Assembly (NCBI RefSeq): GCF_006539185.1
Contig: NZ_BJMN01000020.1
Span: forward strand, 62,001-126,000
Reading direction: 5' to 3'
Length of the DNA: 64,000 bases
Source: Streptomyces gardneri
GTDB taxonomy: Bacteria > Actinomycetota > Actinomycetes > Streptomycetales > Streptomycetaceae
Shown here: positions 23,692 through 33,965 of the stretch, one piece after another
How the letters are laid out: every line of letters begins with the position of its first letter
Position numbering within the stretch: the first letter of the stretch is position 1
Notes under the pieces: model-generated
The model's database searches: none
Told to the model about the DNA's origin: nothing
The model's input: the letters and a program-made list of their open reading frames with translations, nothing else
Position numbers and translations under genes: made by a program

Positions 23692-24654
23692 TCAGGCGGC
23701 CTGCTTCGCCGCCCGGACCTGGGTGCGGACCGCTCCCATGCTCGCCGCGATGACCAGGGCGATGGCCAAGGCGTCGACGACCGACAGGGCCTGGCTCAGG
23801 ATGAGGAAGCCCGCCGCCGCCGCGATGGCCGGTTCCAGGCTCATCAGGATCGCGAACGTGGGGGCGGGCAGGCGGCGCAGGGCGAGGAGTTCGAGGGTGT
23901 ACGGGAGGACCGAGGACATCAGCGCGACGCCCAGGCCGAGCAGGACCGTCGACGGTACGAGGAGCTTGTCGCCCGCCTCCGCGATGCCCAGCGGCAGGCT
24001 GAGGACGGCACCGAAGGCCATGGCGAGCGCGAGCCCGTCGGCCTGCGGGAAGCGGCGGCCGGTGCGGGCGCTGAAGACGATGTACGCCGCCCACATCGCG
24101 CCCGCCGCGAGCGCGAAGGCCGCGCCGACGGGATCGAGACGGTCGAAGCCGCCACCGCTGAGCAGGACGACACCACCGAGCGCGATCCCGGCCCAGAGCA
24201 GGTTGGCCACCCGGCGCGAGGCGACCACCGAGAGGATCAGCGGGCCGAGGACCTCCAGGGTCACGGCGGCGCCCAGCGGGATCCGGTCGGCGGCCTGGTA
24301 GAAGAGGATGTTCATCCCCGCCATGGCCGTCCCGAAGGCGACGACGGTGCCCCAGTCGGCGCGGCTGTAGCCGCGCACCTTGGGCCGGCAGACGGCCAGC
24401 AGGACGACCGCCGCGAGCACGAGCCGCAGGGTGACGACGCCGAGCGCCCCGGCGCGGGGCATGAGGAGGACGGCCACGGCCGAGCCGAACTGCACGGAGA
24501 GTCCGCCCGCGACGACCAGGGCGACGGGGCCGAGGTGACGGCCTCCTCGCCTGGGCGGGTCCACTGCCGTCCCGGGCGCGGGAATCCCCTGGCCCCCGAC
24601 CGTCACGGCGGCCGGCGGCACGTCCTTGACCGGGCTGTTCACCGGACTGTTCAC
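23692..24654 (-). CDS. EamA-family (DMT) transporter
   Basis: A 320-residue inner-membrane exporter of the drug/metabolite transporter superfamily, with two EamA halves and about ten hydrophobic segments (VALVVAGGLSVQFGSAVAVL ... ATPFAILMSLEPAIAAAAGFL-like half repeats). RhtA-type members export amino acids such as threonine and homoserine. GTG at 24654 follows GGAGGA with 8-nt spacing and is preferred over a longer frame. It is divergent from a LysR regulator, with an inverted repeat between them. Confidence 0.85.
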   Translation of the reverse strand: MNSPVNSPVKDVPPAAVTVGGQGIPAPGTAVDPPRRGGRHLGPVALVVAGGLSVQFGSAVAVLLMPRAGALGVVTLRLVLAAVVLLAVCRPKVRGYSRADWGTVVAFGTAMAGMNILFYQAADRIPLGAAVTLEVLGPLILSVVASRRVANLLWAGIALGGVVLLSGGGFDRLDPVGAAFALAAGAMWAAYIVFSARTGRRFPQADGLALAMAFGAVLSLPLGIAEAGDKLLVPSTVLLGLGVALMSSVLPYTLELLALRRLPAPTFAILMSLEPAIAAAAGFLILSQALSVVDALAIALVIAASMGAVRTQVRAAKQAA

Positions 24655-24691
24655 CGGGCCACTCCTCCGCTCCACACCATCACAAGTCCAC

Positions 24692-24721
24692 TTCACTGTA
24701 CTGCAAGTCCAATCAAGTGAA
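24692..24721. promoter_or_regulatory. LysR-type binding region between EamA and lysR genes
   Basis: Inverted arms TTCACT (24692-24697) and AGTGAA (24716-24721) with an 18-nt spacer, plus a direct repeat CAAGTCCA at 24683 and 24704, lie in the 161-nt divergent gap. It is a plausible operator for the adjacent LysR regulator. Confidence 0.5.
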
Positions 24722-24815
24722 CTCTGCATTCCTCCCGCCAGGATTCCCCTCCCACGCTACGAACACCCGCGCGGCACCGGAAATGCCGATTGCGCTGCGG
24801 TTATGCTCCGAAGAC

Positions 24816-25673
24816 ATGAGCATCGAGCTACGCCACCTCCGCTGCTTCCTCGCCATCGCCGAGGAACCCAGCCTGACCAGGGCGGCCGCCCGGCTCCACC
24901 TCACCCAGCCGGCCGTCTCCCGCACGCTCGCCGCACTCGAAGCGCACCTCGGCGCCCGGCTCGTCGACCGCTCGACCCACCACCTCGCCCTCACCGCCGA
25001 GGGCCGCGCCTTCCAGGACAGGGCCGCCGCCGCCCTCGCCGCCTTCGACGCCGCCGTCGACCCGGCCAGGCTCCGGCACCGCCCCCTGCGCCTCGGGCAC
25101 GCCTGGTCGGCCTTCGGCCCGTACACCACGCCCCTGCTCCGGCGCTGGCAGCGACTGCACCCCGAGACCCCGCTCGAACTGCTCCGCATCGACGACCGCA
25201 CGGCCGGGCTCGCCCGAGGCGAGGTGGACGCGGCGCTGCTCAGGGGCCCGGTCGACGCGCCCGGCCTCGTCACCGAGGAGCTCGCCACGGAGGAGCGGGT
25301 CGCCGCACTGCCCGCCGACGGCCCGCTGGCCGACCGACCAGGCCTCGCCCTGGAGGACCTCACCACGGAGACGATCGTCCTCAACACCGTCTCCGGCACG
25401 ACCACACTCGCGCTCTGGCCGCCCGGCGCCCGCCCCGCGGCCACACTGACCGTCGCCAACACCGACGACTGGCTCACCGCGATCGCCGCGGGCCGGGGCA
25501 TCGGCGTCTCCTCCGCCTCCACCGCCGCGCTCCACCCGCACCCGGGCGTCGCCTACCGCCCGCTGTCCGACGCACCGCCACTGCCGGTGGTCCTGGCCTG
25601 GCGGGACGCCTTCCCGCACCCGGCGACGGGCGCGCTGGTCGCGATGGCCCGGGAGATCGTCAGCGGGGAGTGA
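24816..25673 (+). CDS. LysR-family transcriptional regulator
   Basis: A 285-residue regulator: N-terminal winged HTH (ELRHLRCFLAIAEEPSLTRAAARLHLTQPAVSRTLAALE, residues 4-60) and a C-terminal periplasmic-binding-like effector domain. It is divergent from the EamA exporter, the usual arrangement for a LysR protein and its target. ATG at 24816 lies 8 nt after TATGCT, so the message may have almost no leader. Its 3' end overlaps the convergent GNAT gene by 14 nt. Confidence 0.9.
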   Translation: MSIELRHLRCFLAIAEEPSLTRAAARLHLTQPAVSRTLAALEAHLGARLVDRSTHHLALTAEGRAFQDRAAAALAAFDAAVDPARLRHRPLRLGHAWSAFGPYTTPLLRRWQRLHPETPLELLRIDDRTAGLARGEVDAALLRGPVDAPGLVTEELATEERVAALPADGPLADRPGLALEDLTTETIVLNTVSGTTTLALWPPGARPAATLTVANTDDWLTAIAAGRGIGVSSASTAALHPHPGVAYRPLSDAPPLPVVLAWRDAFPHPATGALVAMAREIVSGE

Positions 25674-26229
25674 TCCCCCCTAGCGCCTCCCACTCCTCGC
25701 GGAGGATCCCGTACGTGATCGAGTCCCGCCAGGCGCCCCGGACGTGGACATGCCCCCGGATCCGGCCCTCCTCGACGAACCCGGCGGCGAGCAGCGTCCG
25801 CGCGGAGGCGGTGTTGAGGGGCGCCCGCGCGGCCCACACCCGGTGCAGGTCGAGCTCCCCGAAGGCCAGCGCGAGCAGCAGCCCGACGGTCTCCCGCCCG
25901 TACCCGGCCCCCCACGACTCGGGCCGCAGCGCGAACCCCACGGTCGCCGCGCGCTGCTGATGCGGATCGACCGCGAGCCGCCCGAACCCGACGAGCACAC
26001 CGGTGGCCTGCTCGACGATCCCGAGGGCGTACTCCTCCCGCGGAACCGCCCGCGCGGACACGATGGACCGCTCGACGATCCCCCGCACCTCGTCGAGGGA
26101 GCGCGGCGGAAAACTGAGGTGCTCGGTCGCGGCCTCGGAGCCGTAGACGCCGTGCACGGCGGACACGTCGTCGGGGCGGAGCTCGCGGAGCACGAGCCGG
26201 CCGTACGCGGACGGGACAGGTCGCTCCAT
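25660..26229 (-). CDS. GNAT acetyltransferase (RimJ/RimL type)
   Basis: A 189-residue acetyl-CoA-dependent N-acetyltransferase. It begins RLVLRELRPDDVSAVHGVYG and has the acetyl-CoA site in SWGAGYGRETVGLLLALAF followed by LHRVWAARAPLNTASARTLL, the RimJ/RimL signature. The substrate (protein N-terminus or small amine) cannot be deduced. It converges with and slightly overlaps lysR. Confidence 0.85.
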   Translation of the reverse strand: MERPVPSAYGRLVLRELRPDDVSAVHGVYGSEAATEHLSFPPRSLDEVRGIVERSIVSARAVPREEYALGIVEQATGVLVGFGRLAVDPHQQRAATVGFALRPESWGAGYGRETVGLLLALAFGELDLHRVWAARAPLNTASARTLLAAGFVEEGRIRGHVHVRGAWRDSITYGILREEWEALGGITPR

Positions 26230-26329
26230 AGGCCGAGGGTATCGGGACTCCCGCTCAGACGACGGGGGTTGCCCCGGCCGGGCGGGATCGAGGACACACC
26301 CTGACCTACATGCTCCCTACCGTCGGGCC

Positions 26330-26863
26330 ATGACCACTTCCCCGGAGAACCCGACCTCGCTCCCTTCCCTCGAAGGCGAGCGCGGCGAACTGCTGCATGC
26401 GCTCGCCGAGCAGCGGGAGTTGCTGCTCATCACGGTCCGCGGAATCAGCGACGCCCAGGCCGTGCAGCGCACGACCGTGAGCGAACTGACGCTGGGCGGG
26501 ATCCTCAAGCACCTCACCCGCGCCGAGCAGGTCTGGACGCAGATCATCGCCAAGGGCGACGGAGAACTGCCCGAGGGCATGCTCGACATGGAGCAGTACC
26601 GCATGGTCGACGGCGAGACGCTCGCCGGGCTGCTGGAGCAGTACGCGGCCGCCGCCCGGACGACCGAGGACACTCTGGCCGGCCTGCCCGATCCGGGCCG
26701 GATCGTGCCGCTGCCCAGGACCCCGTGGTCTCCGCCCGAGACCGTCTACTGGTCCGTGCGCCGGATCCTGCTCCACCTCATCAGGGAAACGGCCCAGCAC
26801 GCCGGCCACGCGGACATCATCCGGGAAACGCTCGACGGAGCCAGCACCACCGCCCAGCGGTGA
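26330..26863 (+). CDS. DinB-family protein (DUF664)
   Basis: A 177-residue four-helix-bundle metal-binding protein. The three expected His ligands are in GGILKHLTRAEQVW and LIRETAQHAGHADIIRE. DinB-like proteins in actinobacteria are often thiol (mycothiol) transferases. A TACCGT hexamer at 26318-26323 lies 6 nt before the ATG with no Shine-Dalgarno, indicating a leaderless message. It is convergent with ppnP. Confidence 0.85.
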   Translation: MTTSPENPTSLPSLEGERGELLHALAEQRELLLITVRGISDAQAVQRTTVSELTLGGILKHLTRAEQVWTQIIAKGDGELPEGMLDMEQYRMVDGETLAGLLEQYAAAARTTEDTLAGLPDPGRIVPLPRTPWSPPETVYWSVRRILLHLIRETAQHAGHADIIRETLDGASTTAQR

Positions 26864-26884
26864 CCACCGCCCGGAAACCCCGGG

Positions 26885-27166
26885 TCAGCGGTATTCGCAG
26901 AGGTACGCGGTCGCGACCTCGACCTTCAGCTGGAACGTGCTGTCGCCCGGGACCTCGAAGCGCGTGCCCGCCTCGAAGGTCTTCCAGTCACCGGCGTCCG
27001 GCAGCTTCACCGTCAGGGCGCCGCTGACCACGTGCATCGTCTCCGGGGCGGCCGTGCCGAACTCGTACTCACCGGGAGCCATGACGCCGATGGTCGCCGG
27101 GCCCTGCTCCTGCTCGAAGGCGATCGACTTGACCGTGCCGTCGAAGTATTCGTTGACCTTGAACAT
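26885..27166 (-). CDS. ppnP: Pyrimidine/purine nucleoside phosphorylase PpnP
   Basis: A 93-residue single-domain cupin (DUF1255): MFKVNEYFDGTVKSIAF, GVMAPGEYEFGTAAPETMHVVSGAL and FEVPGDSTFQLKV match PpnP closely in sequence and length. PpnP phosphorolyses several nucleosides to base plus ribose-1-phosphate, for salvage. The ATG at 27166 has GGAGGA upstream at good spacing. Confidence 0.88.
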   Translation of the reverse strand: MFKVNEYFDGTVKSIAFEQEQGPATIGVMAPGEYEFGTAAPETMHVVSGALTVKLPDAGDWKTFEAGTRFEVPGDSTFQLKVEVATAYLCEYR

Positions 27167-27222
27167 GACCGTCCTCCGGGGGAACTCGTCGCGCGCCGCT
27201 ACTGGCGAGGCGAGTGTACGAG

Positions 27223-29985
27223 TCACCCTTCCCGGCCCTCCTCCAGCCCCTCCGCCAGCACCTCCGCCAGGTGTCGGGCCCGGCCGCCCGCGAGGTCGGC
27301 GATCTGGGTCCTGCACGAGAAGCCGTCCGCCAGGACCTCCGATCCCTCCGGGGCCTCGCGGAGGGCCGGGAGGAGCTGGTCCTCGGCGCAGGCGACCGAG
27401 ACCTCGTAGTGGCCCGGTTCAAAGCCGAAGTTGCCCGCCAGACCGCAGCAGCCGCCCGACAGTTCGCCCGTGAGGCCCGCGCGGGCGCGGAGGCGGCGGT
27501 CGGGGCCGTCGCCCAGGACCGCGTGCTGGTGGCAGTGGGTCTGGCCGGCGACCCGGCGGTCGAGGCGGGGCGGGGTCCAGTCAGGGGCCAGGGTCTCCAG
27601 GGCCTCGGCGAAGGTCAGGACGGAGGCGGCGAGGCGGGCCGCCCGGGGGTCGTCCGGGAGGAGTTCGGGCAGGTCCGTGCGGAGAGTCGCCGCGCAGGAG
27701 GGTTCGAGGACGACCAGCGGTCCCCCGGCGCCCCCCACCGCGTCCAGCGTCCGCCGCATCACCTTCCGCGCCGCCCCCGGCCGCCCCGTCGACACATACG
27801 TCAGGCCGCAGCAGACCCGCCCCGGCGGGAGAACCACCCCCAGGCCCGCGTCCTCCAGGACGCGCACCGCCGCGCGGCCCACCTCCGGCGCCAGGTGGTT
27901 CGTGAAGGTGTCCGGCCAGAGGGTGAGGGCCGGCGGGCGGCGCGAGCCGCGCTCGCCGAACCAGGACACGAACGTCCGATCCGCCACCCTCGGCAGCGCC
28001 CGCTCCGGCGTCACCCCCGCGAGCCGCGCCGCGAACGGCAGCCGCGTCGCCGTGTTCATGCCCCGCCCGAACAGGTCCAGCCACCGGGGCAGCCCGCCCA
28101 TCGTCCAGTGCGAGCGGGGGCGCGCGAAGGGCCGTCCCGCGTAGTGCCGGTCGAGGAACTCCGCCTTGTACGCGGCCATGTCGACGCCCACCGGGCAGTC
28201 GCTGCGGCACCCCTTGCAGGACAGACACAGGTCGAGCGCCTCCCGGACCTCCTCCGAGCGCCAGCCGTCGGTGATCACCTCCCCGAGCGCCATCTCGTGC
28301 AGCAGCCGCGCCCGGCCCCGCGTGGAGTGCTTCTCCTCCCCCGTCGCCCGGTAGGAGGGGCACATGACGGACGGCCCCGAACTCGGTCCTTCCGTGCGGC
28401 ATTTGGCGACCCCGACGCAACGCGCCGCCTCCCGGCCGAGGCCCACCAGCGGCAGCCCCTCGAACCGCAGCCCCTCGTCCAGCGCCTTCGGGCGGACCAG
28501 CATCCCCGGGTTCAGGCCCCCGTCCGGGTCCCACACGTCCTTCACCGCGCCGAAGAGGCCGACCAGCTCCTCCCCGTACATCCTCGGCAGCAGCTCGGCC
28601 CGCGCCTGCCCGTCGCCGTGCTCTCCGGAGAGCGAGCCGCCGTGGGCGACCACGAGGTCCGCCACCGCCTCCGAGAAGCGGCGGAAGTCCCGTACCCCCT
28701 TCCCCGTCCACAGGTCGAAGTCGATCCGGACGTGCACGCAGCCGTCCCCGAAGTGCCCGTACGGGGTCCCCCGCAGGCCGAAGTCCGCCAGCAGGGACCG
28801 GAATTCCCGCAGATACGCACCCAGCCGCGCCGGCGGCACCGCGCAGTCCTCCCATCCCGGCCACGCCTCCGCCCCGTCGGGCATCCGCGTCGCCGTCCCC
28901 GCCGCGTCCTCGCGGATCCGCCACAGCGCCCGCTGCCCGGCCGGGTCCGACACCACCGCCGAGTCGAGGGCGTCCGCCGCCCGCACCAGCCGCCGGGCCG
29001 CCCCCTCCCCGTCCACCTCGCAGAACAGCCACGCCCCGCCCCGCGGCAGCCCCTCCGCGCCGCCGCGCACCAGGTCGGCGGCCATGCCCTCCACCGTCAG
29101 CGGCCCGTACGGGAGGAGCCCGGCCGCCGCATCCGCCGCCGCGCTCTCGTCCGCGTACCCGAGGACGACGAGGACCGGGTCGGCCGGCAGCGGGACGAGC
29201 CGGACCGTCGCCTCCGTCACCACGCCGAGCGTGCCCTCGCTCCCGCAGAAGGAGCGGACGACGTCCGTACCGCGCTCCGGCAGCAGCGCGTCGAGGGCGT
29301 AGCCGGAGATCCGGCGCGGCAGGCCCGCCGGATAGCCGGTCCGCAGGAGGGCGAGGTGGCGGTCGACGAGCTCCCCGAGTCCGGGCGGCGCGCCCTGCCC
29401 GTCCCGGCCGAGCGTCAACCTCGCTCCTCGGTAGGTCACCACATCCAGCGAGCGCACGTTGTCCGCCGTGGTCCCCCAGGCGACCGAGTGCGCCCCGCAC
29501 GCGTTGTTGCCGATCATTCCGCCGAGGGTGCACCTGCTGTGCGTGGACGGATCGGGGCCGAAGGTCAGCCCGTACGGCCTCGCCGCCTCCCGCAGCCGGT
29601 CGAGGACGAGCCCCGGCCGGACGACGGCCGTGCGCGATTCCGGGTCCAGGGAGACGATCCCGCCCATGTGCCGTGTGAGGTCGAGCACCACGCCCGTACC
29701 GGTGGCCTGGCCGCCGATGGACGTGCCGCCGCCGCGCGCGACGACCGGCGTGGCGCCGTGGGCCCGGCACACCTCCAGGGCCGCCGCCACGTCGTCCGCG
29801 TCGCGCGGCGCGACCGTACCGACCGGCACACGGCGGTAGTTGGAGGCGTCCATCGTCGTCAGGGCCCTCGCCGTGACGGAGAAGTCGACGTCTCCGGCGA
29901 CGGCGGCGCGCAGCTCCGCGGCGAGGGCGGACGCATGATCCTCGTGTGTTCCCACAGCGCCAGGATGTCTCAGTCCTCGTCTCAT
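27223..29985 (-). CDS. FAD-linked oxidase fused to Fe-S/CCG domain (D-2-hydroxyacid dehydrogenase-like)
   Basis: A 920-residue fusion. The N-terminal half is a PCMH-type FAD-binding domain (ARGGGTSIGGQATG, IGNNACGAHSVAWG) with an FAD-oxidase C domain (HFGDGCVHVRIDF, SLSGEHGDGQARAELL). The C-terminal part has a 4Fe-4S motif CLSCKGCRSDCPVG and two cysteine-rich CCG modules (GRVCCGLTYVS, GGCCGLAGNFG). This joins GlcD-like and GlcF/GlpC-like parts in one chain, as in single-chain D-lactate or D-2-hydroxyglutarate dehydrogenases that pass electrons to the respiratory chain. The substrate is not assigned. Starts at ATG 29985 or GTG 29955 are both possible; neither has a clear Shine-Dalgarno. It is divergent from serC, the start codons being 51 nt apart. 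Confidence 0.87.
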   Translation of the reverse strand: MRRGLRHPGAVGTHEDHASALAAELRAAVAGDVDFSVTARALTTMDASNYRRVPVGTVAPRDADDVAAALEVCRAHGATPVVARGGGTSIGGQATGTGVVLDLTRHMGGIVSLDPESRTAVVRPGLVLDRLREAARPYGLTFGPDPSTHSRCTLGGMIGNNACGAHSVAWGTTADNVRSLDVVTYRGARLTLGRDGQGAPPGLGELVDRHLALLRTGYPAGLPRRISGYALDALLPERGTDVVRSFCGSEGTLGVVTEATVRLVPLPADPVLVVLGYADESAAADAAAGLLPYGPLTVEGMAADLVRGGAEGLPRGGAWLFCEVDGEGAARRLVRAADALDSAVVSDPAGQRALWRIREDAAGTATRMPDGAEAWPGWEDCAVPPARLGAYLREFRSLLADFGLRGTPYGHFGDGCVHVRIDFDLWTGKGVRDFRRFSEAVADLVVAHGGSLSGEHGDGQARAELLPRMYGEELVGLFGAVKDVWDPDGGLNPGMLVRPKALDEGLRFEGLPLVGLGREAARCVGVAKCRTEGPSSGPSVMCPSYRATGEEKHSTRGRARLLHEMALGEVITDGWRSEEVREALDLCLSCKGCRSDCPVGVDMAAYKAEFLDRHYAGRPFARPRSHWTMGGLPRWLDLFGRGMNTATRLPFAARLAGVTPERALPRVADRTFVSWFGERGSRRPPALTLWPDTFTNHLAPEVGRAAVRVLEDAGLGVVLPPGRVCCGLTYVSTGRPGAARKVMRRTLDAVGGAGGPLVVLEPSCAATLRTDLPELLPDDPRAARLAASVLTFAEALETLAPDWTPPRLDRRVAGQTHCHQHAVLGDGPDRRLRARAGLTGELSGGCCGLAGNFGFEPGHYEVSVACAEDQLLPALREAPEGSEVLADGFSCRTQIADLAGGRARHLAEVLAEGLEEGREG

Positions 29986-30036
29986 CCGGCGGACATCCCG
30001 CGACCGGGCCCTTCCCGACCCGATACTCTCCGCCTC

Positions 30037-31155
30037 GTGGCTGAGATCCAGATTCCCGCTGACATCAAGCCCGCCGACGGCCGTTTCGGCGCGGGCCCCT
30101 CCAAGGTGCGTACGGAGGCGCTGGACGCCCTGGCCGCGACCGGCTCCTCTCTCCTCGGCACGTCCCACCGCCAGGCCCCGGTCAAGAACCTGGTCGGCGA
30201 AGTGCGTGCCGGTGTCTCCGACCTCTTCTCGCTCCCCGAGGGCTACGAGGTGATCCTGGGCAACGGCGGCTCCACCGCCTTCTGGGACGTCGCGACCCAC
30301 GGTCTCATCGAGAACAAGTCGCAGCACCTCACCTTCGGCGAGTTCTCCTCCAAGTTCGCGAAGGCCGCCAAGCTGGCTCCCTGGCTTGCCGAGCCGACCG
30401 TGATCTCCTCCGACCCGGGCACGCACCCGGAGCCGGTGGCCGAGGCGGGCGTCGACGTCTACGCGTACACGCACAACGAGACCTCCACCGGTGTCGCCGC
30501 CCCGATCAAGCGGGTCGCCGGTGCCGACGAGGGCGCGCTCGTCCTGGTCGACGCGACCTCGGGCGCGGGCGGCCTGCCCGTCGACATCACCGAGTCGGAC
30601 GTCTACTACTTCGCCCCGCAGAAGTCCTTCGCCGCCGAGGGCGGCCTGTGGCTGGCGGCCTTCTCCCCGGCCGCCCTGGAGCGGGCGCAGAAGATCCACG
30701 ACTCGGGCCGGCACATCCCCGAGTTCTTCTCGCTGCCGACGGCGATCGACAACTCGCTGAAGAACCAGACGTACAACACCCCGGCGCTCTCGACCCTCTT
30801 CCTGCTCAACGAGCAGCTGAAGTGGATCAACGGCCAGGGCGGTCTCGACTGGGCCGTGGCCCGGACGAAGGAGTCCTCGGACGCGCTGTACGGCTGGGCC
30901 GAGGAGTCCAAGTACGCGTCGCCGTTCGTGACGGACGCGGCGAAGCGCTCGCAGGTCATCGGCACGATCGACTTCGACGACGAGGTCGACGCGGCGGCGG
31001 TCGCGAAGGTGCTGCGCGCCAACGGGATCGTGGACACCGAGCCGTACCGCAAGCTGGGCCGCAACCAGCTGCGGATCGCGATGTTCCCGGCGATCGACCC
31101 GGCGGACGTGCGCGCCCTGACGGCGTGCATCGACTACGTCATCGAGAAGCTGTAA
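30037..31155 (+). CDS. serC: Phosphoserine aminotransferase
   Basis: A 372-residue PLP enzyme of L-serine synthesis, converting 3-phosphohydroxypyruvate and glutamate to phosphoserine. The N-terminus KPADGRFGAGPSKVR is diagnostic, and the PLP-binding lysine is K196 in YYFAPQKSFAAEGG. Length and sequence match the actinobacterial SerC type (SerC_2). The GTG at 30037 lies 7 nt after TACTCT with no Shine-Dalgarno, so a leaderless message is likely. A 14-bp-stem terminator follows. Confidence 0.93.
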   Translation: MAEIQIPADIKPADGRFGAGPSKVRTEALDALAATGSSLLGTSHRQAPVKNLVGEVRAGVSDLFSLPEGYEVILGNGGSTAFWDVATHGLIENKSQHLTFGEFSSKFAKAAKLAPWLAEPTVISSDPGTHPEPVAEAGVDVYAYTHNETSTGVAAPIKRVAGADEGALVLVDATSGAGGLPVDITESDVYYFAPQKSFAAEGGLWLAAFSPAALERAQKIHDSGRHIPEFFSLPTAIDNSLKNQTYNTPALSTLFLLNEQLKWINGQGGLDWAVARTKESSDALYGWAEESKYASPFVTDAAKRSQVIGTIDFDDEVDAAAVAKVLRANGIVDTEPYRKLGRNQLRIAMFPAIDPADVRALTACIDYVIEKL

Positions 31156-31187
31156 CTCTCCGCTCCTGTAGAACGCGTACGTACGAA

Positions 31188-31218
31188 GGGCCCGGCGTCG
31201 GAATCCGACGCCGGGCCC
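31188..31218. terminator. Strong bidirectional terminator between serC and the ABC exporter
   Basis: A perfect 14-bp stem, GGGCCCGGCGTCGG (31188-31201) pairing with CCGACGCCGGGCCC (31205-31218), has a 3-nt loop. It sits between the convergent serC and permease genes. Confidence 0.85.
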
Positions 31219-31225
31219 TCGTGCG

Positions 31226-32076
31226 TCACCGGCTCAGCGACTGATAGCGGCGGACCGCCAGGGGCAGGAAGACCGCCGTGAGCGCCAGTGGCCAGGCGAT
31301 GGCCATCAGGACCGCGTGCTGTTCGACCCAGGAGCCGCCGCCCGCGCCCGGGTTGCCGAAGAGTTCGCGGGTGGCCGTCACCGTGGACGAGATCGGGTTC
31401 CAGGCGGCGACGGGCGCGAGCCAGGAGGGCATCAGCGTCGGCGCCACGTACACGCTGGAGATCATCGTGACCGGGAAGATCACGGCGTACAGCGCACCGG
31501 CCGCCTCGGTGTTCGGCAGGACGAGACCGCACCACACGCCCACCCAGATCATGCTGAAGCGCAGGAGCAGCAGCAGGCCGAAGCCGAGGGCGGTCGCGCC
31601 GGGTCCGCCGTCCGAGGTCCAGCCGATGGCGAGGGCGGTCGCCGCGAGGATGGCGAGTTCGGCGGCGGCGATCATGAGGTCGGAGAGGCTCCGGCCGGTG
31701 GGGAAGGCGGACGGGGCCATCGGCATGGAGCGGAACCGGTCCACGACCCCCCTGCCGCTGTCGGAGACGACGGCCGCCGCGGTGTTCATGAGCCCGAAGG
31801 CCATGGTCATGGTGAACATCCCCGGCATCAGGAACTCGCGGTAGTCACCGCCGCCCGGCACCACCATGGCGCTGCCGAAGACGAAGCCGTAGAGGAGGAC
31901 GGAGACGATGGGGAAGCCGAGCTGCCAGAGGATGGCGGAGGGCCGGCGGCGGTAGTTGAGCAGGGTGCGGCGGACGAGGGTCAGGGAGTCGACGCACGCC
32001 CAGTAGGCGCGGCCGGCGGTCCCGGTGCCGATCCCGGTGGCGATCCCGGTGCCGGCGGTGTCGTTGATCGTGCTGC

Positions 32077-32080
<4 letters not shown>
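31226..32080 (-). CDS. ABC-2 type exporter permease
   Basis: A 284-residue membrane protein with six hydrophobic segments of the ABC-2/DrrB type (LWQLGFPIVSVLLYGFVFG; GLMNTAAAVVSDSGRGVVDR; PVTMISSVYVAP). It forms an efflux pump with the ATPase encoded upstream, whose stop it overlaps (ATGA). The N-terminus has a Gly/Thr-rich stretch (TGIATGIGTGTAG). Cargo is likely a drug or lipid; regulation is probably by the divergent TetR protein. Confidence 0.87.
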
Positions 32081-33084
<1,004 letters not shown>

Positions 33085-33129
33085 GGGAGACCTCCGGTGG
33101 GTCGCGGACTCGCGTCTCCGCGAGCATCT

Positions 33130-33165
33130 GAGTACACCGTACCCAATTCAGAGTACAGCGTACTC
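33130..33165. promoter_or_regulatory. Tandem 15-bp palindromes (TetR operators)
   Basis: GAGTACACCGTACCC (33130-33144) and GAGTACAGCGTACTC (33151-33165) are two copies of the dyad GAGTAC-N3-GTACTC, 21 bp centre to centre (two helical turns). They lie between the divergent ABC operon and tetR gene, where a TetR dimer pair would repress both. Confidence 0.75.
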
Positions 33166-33182
33166 AGTTCTAAAGTGGCCCC

Positions 33183-33965
33183 ATGACGACGAGCAGCCTC
33201 GACCTCCTCTGGGGCACGGGCGACCGACCCAGCCGCGGCCCCAAGCCGGGCCTCACCCTCGACCGGATCGTCGCCACGGCGGTCGGCCTCGCCGACGCCG
33301 AAGGGCTGGACGCCGTCTCGATGCGGCGGGTGGCGGGCGAGCTCGGCGTCGGCACGATGTCGCTCTACCGGTACGTCCCCGGCAAGACCGAGCTCCTCGA
33401 CCTGATGCTCGACCGCGTCCAGGGCGAGTCCTTCGAGGCCGACCCGCCGCCGCCCACCCACTGGCGCGACACCGTCACGGCGCTCGCCCGCACGACCCTC
33501 GCCCTCTACCGGGCCCACCCCTGGCTGCTCAAGGTCAACGAGGCCCGCTCCGTCCTCGGCCCGAGCGCGCTGCGCGGCCTGGAGCTCTGCCTGTCGGGGC
33601 TCAAGGGGCCGCACGGGATGGGGCTCAGCGACCCCGAGACCATCTCGGTCATCATCACCGTGCAGAGCTTCACGGCGGGCATCGCCCGCACGGAACTCCA
33701 GACCGTCGAGGCCGCGAAGGAGACCGGCGTCGACCACGAGGAGTTCTGGCGCACACAACAGCCCTACCTGGAGCGGGCGATGGCATCGGGCGACTACCCG
33801 CTGATGGCGGCGCTCGCCGCCGACACCTTCTCCCGCGACGTCGACCACTTCGCCTTCGGCCTCGAACGGCTCCTGGACGGCTTCGAGATCCTCGTGGCGA
33901 AGGCGGGCGGCGGGGACGGGGCCGGCGACACCGGCGGCGACACCGGCGGCGTCAGCGGCGCCTGA
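33183..33965 (+). CDS. TetR-family regulator of the ABC exporter
   Basis: A 260-residue regulator with HTH at about residues 20-70 (LTLDRIVATAVGLADAEGLDAVSMRRVAGELGVGTMSLYRYVPGK) and a long TetR_C-type ligand domain. It is divergent from the exporter operon and flanked by tandem operators. A TAAAGT hexamer at 33171-33176 lies 6 nt before the ATG, just after the second operator, so a bound repressor would block its own leaderless promoter. The C-terminus has a Gly/Asp-rich tail with a GGDTGG repeat. Its end overlaps the next convergent gene by 14 nt. Confidence 0.9.
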   Translation: MTTSSLDLLWGTGDRPSRGPKPGLTLDRIVATAVGLADAEGLDAVSMRRVAGELGVGTMSLYRYVPGKTELLDLMLDRVQGESFEADPPPPTHWRDTVTALARTTLALYRAHPWLLKVNEARSVLGPSALRGLELCLSGLKGPHGMGLSDPETISVIITVQSFTAGIARTELQTVEAAKETGVDHEEFWRTQQPYLERAMASGDYPLMAALAADTFSRDVDHFAFGLERLLDGFEILVAKAGGGDGAGDTGGDTGGVSGA

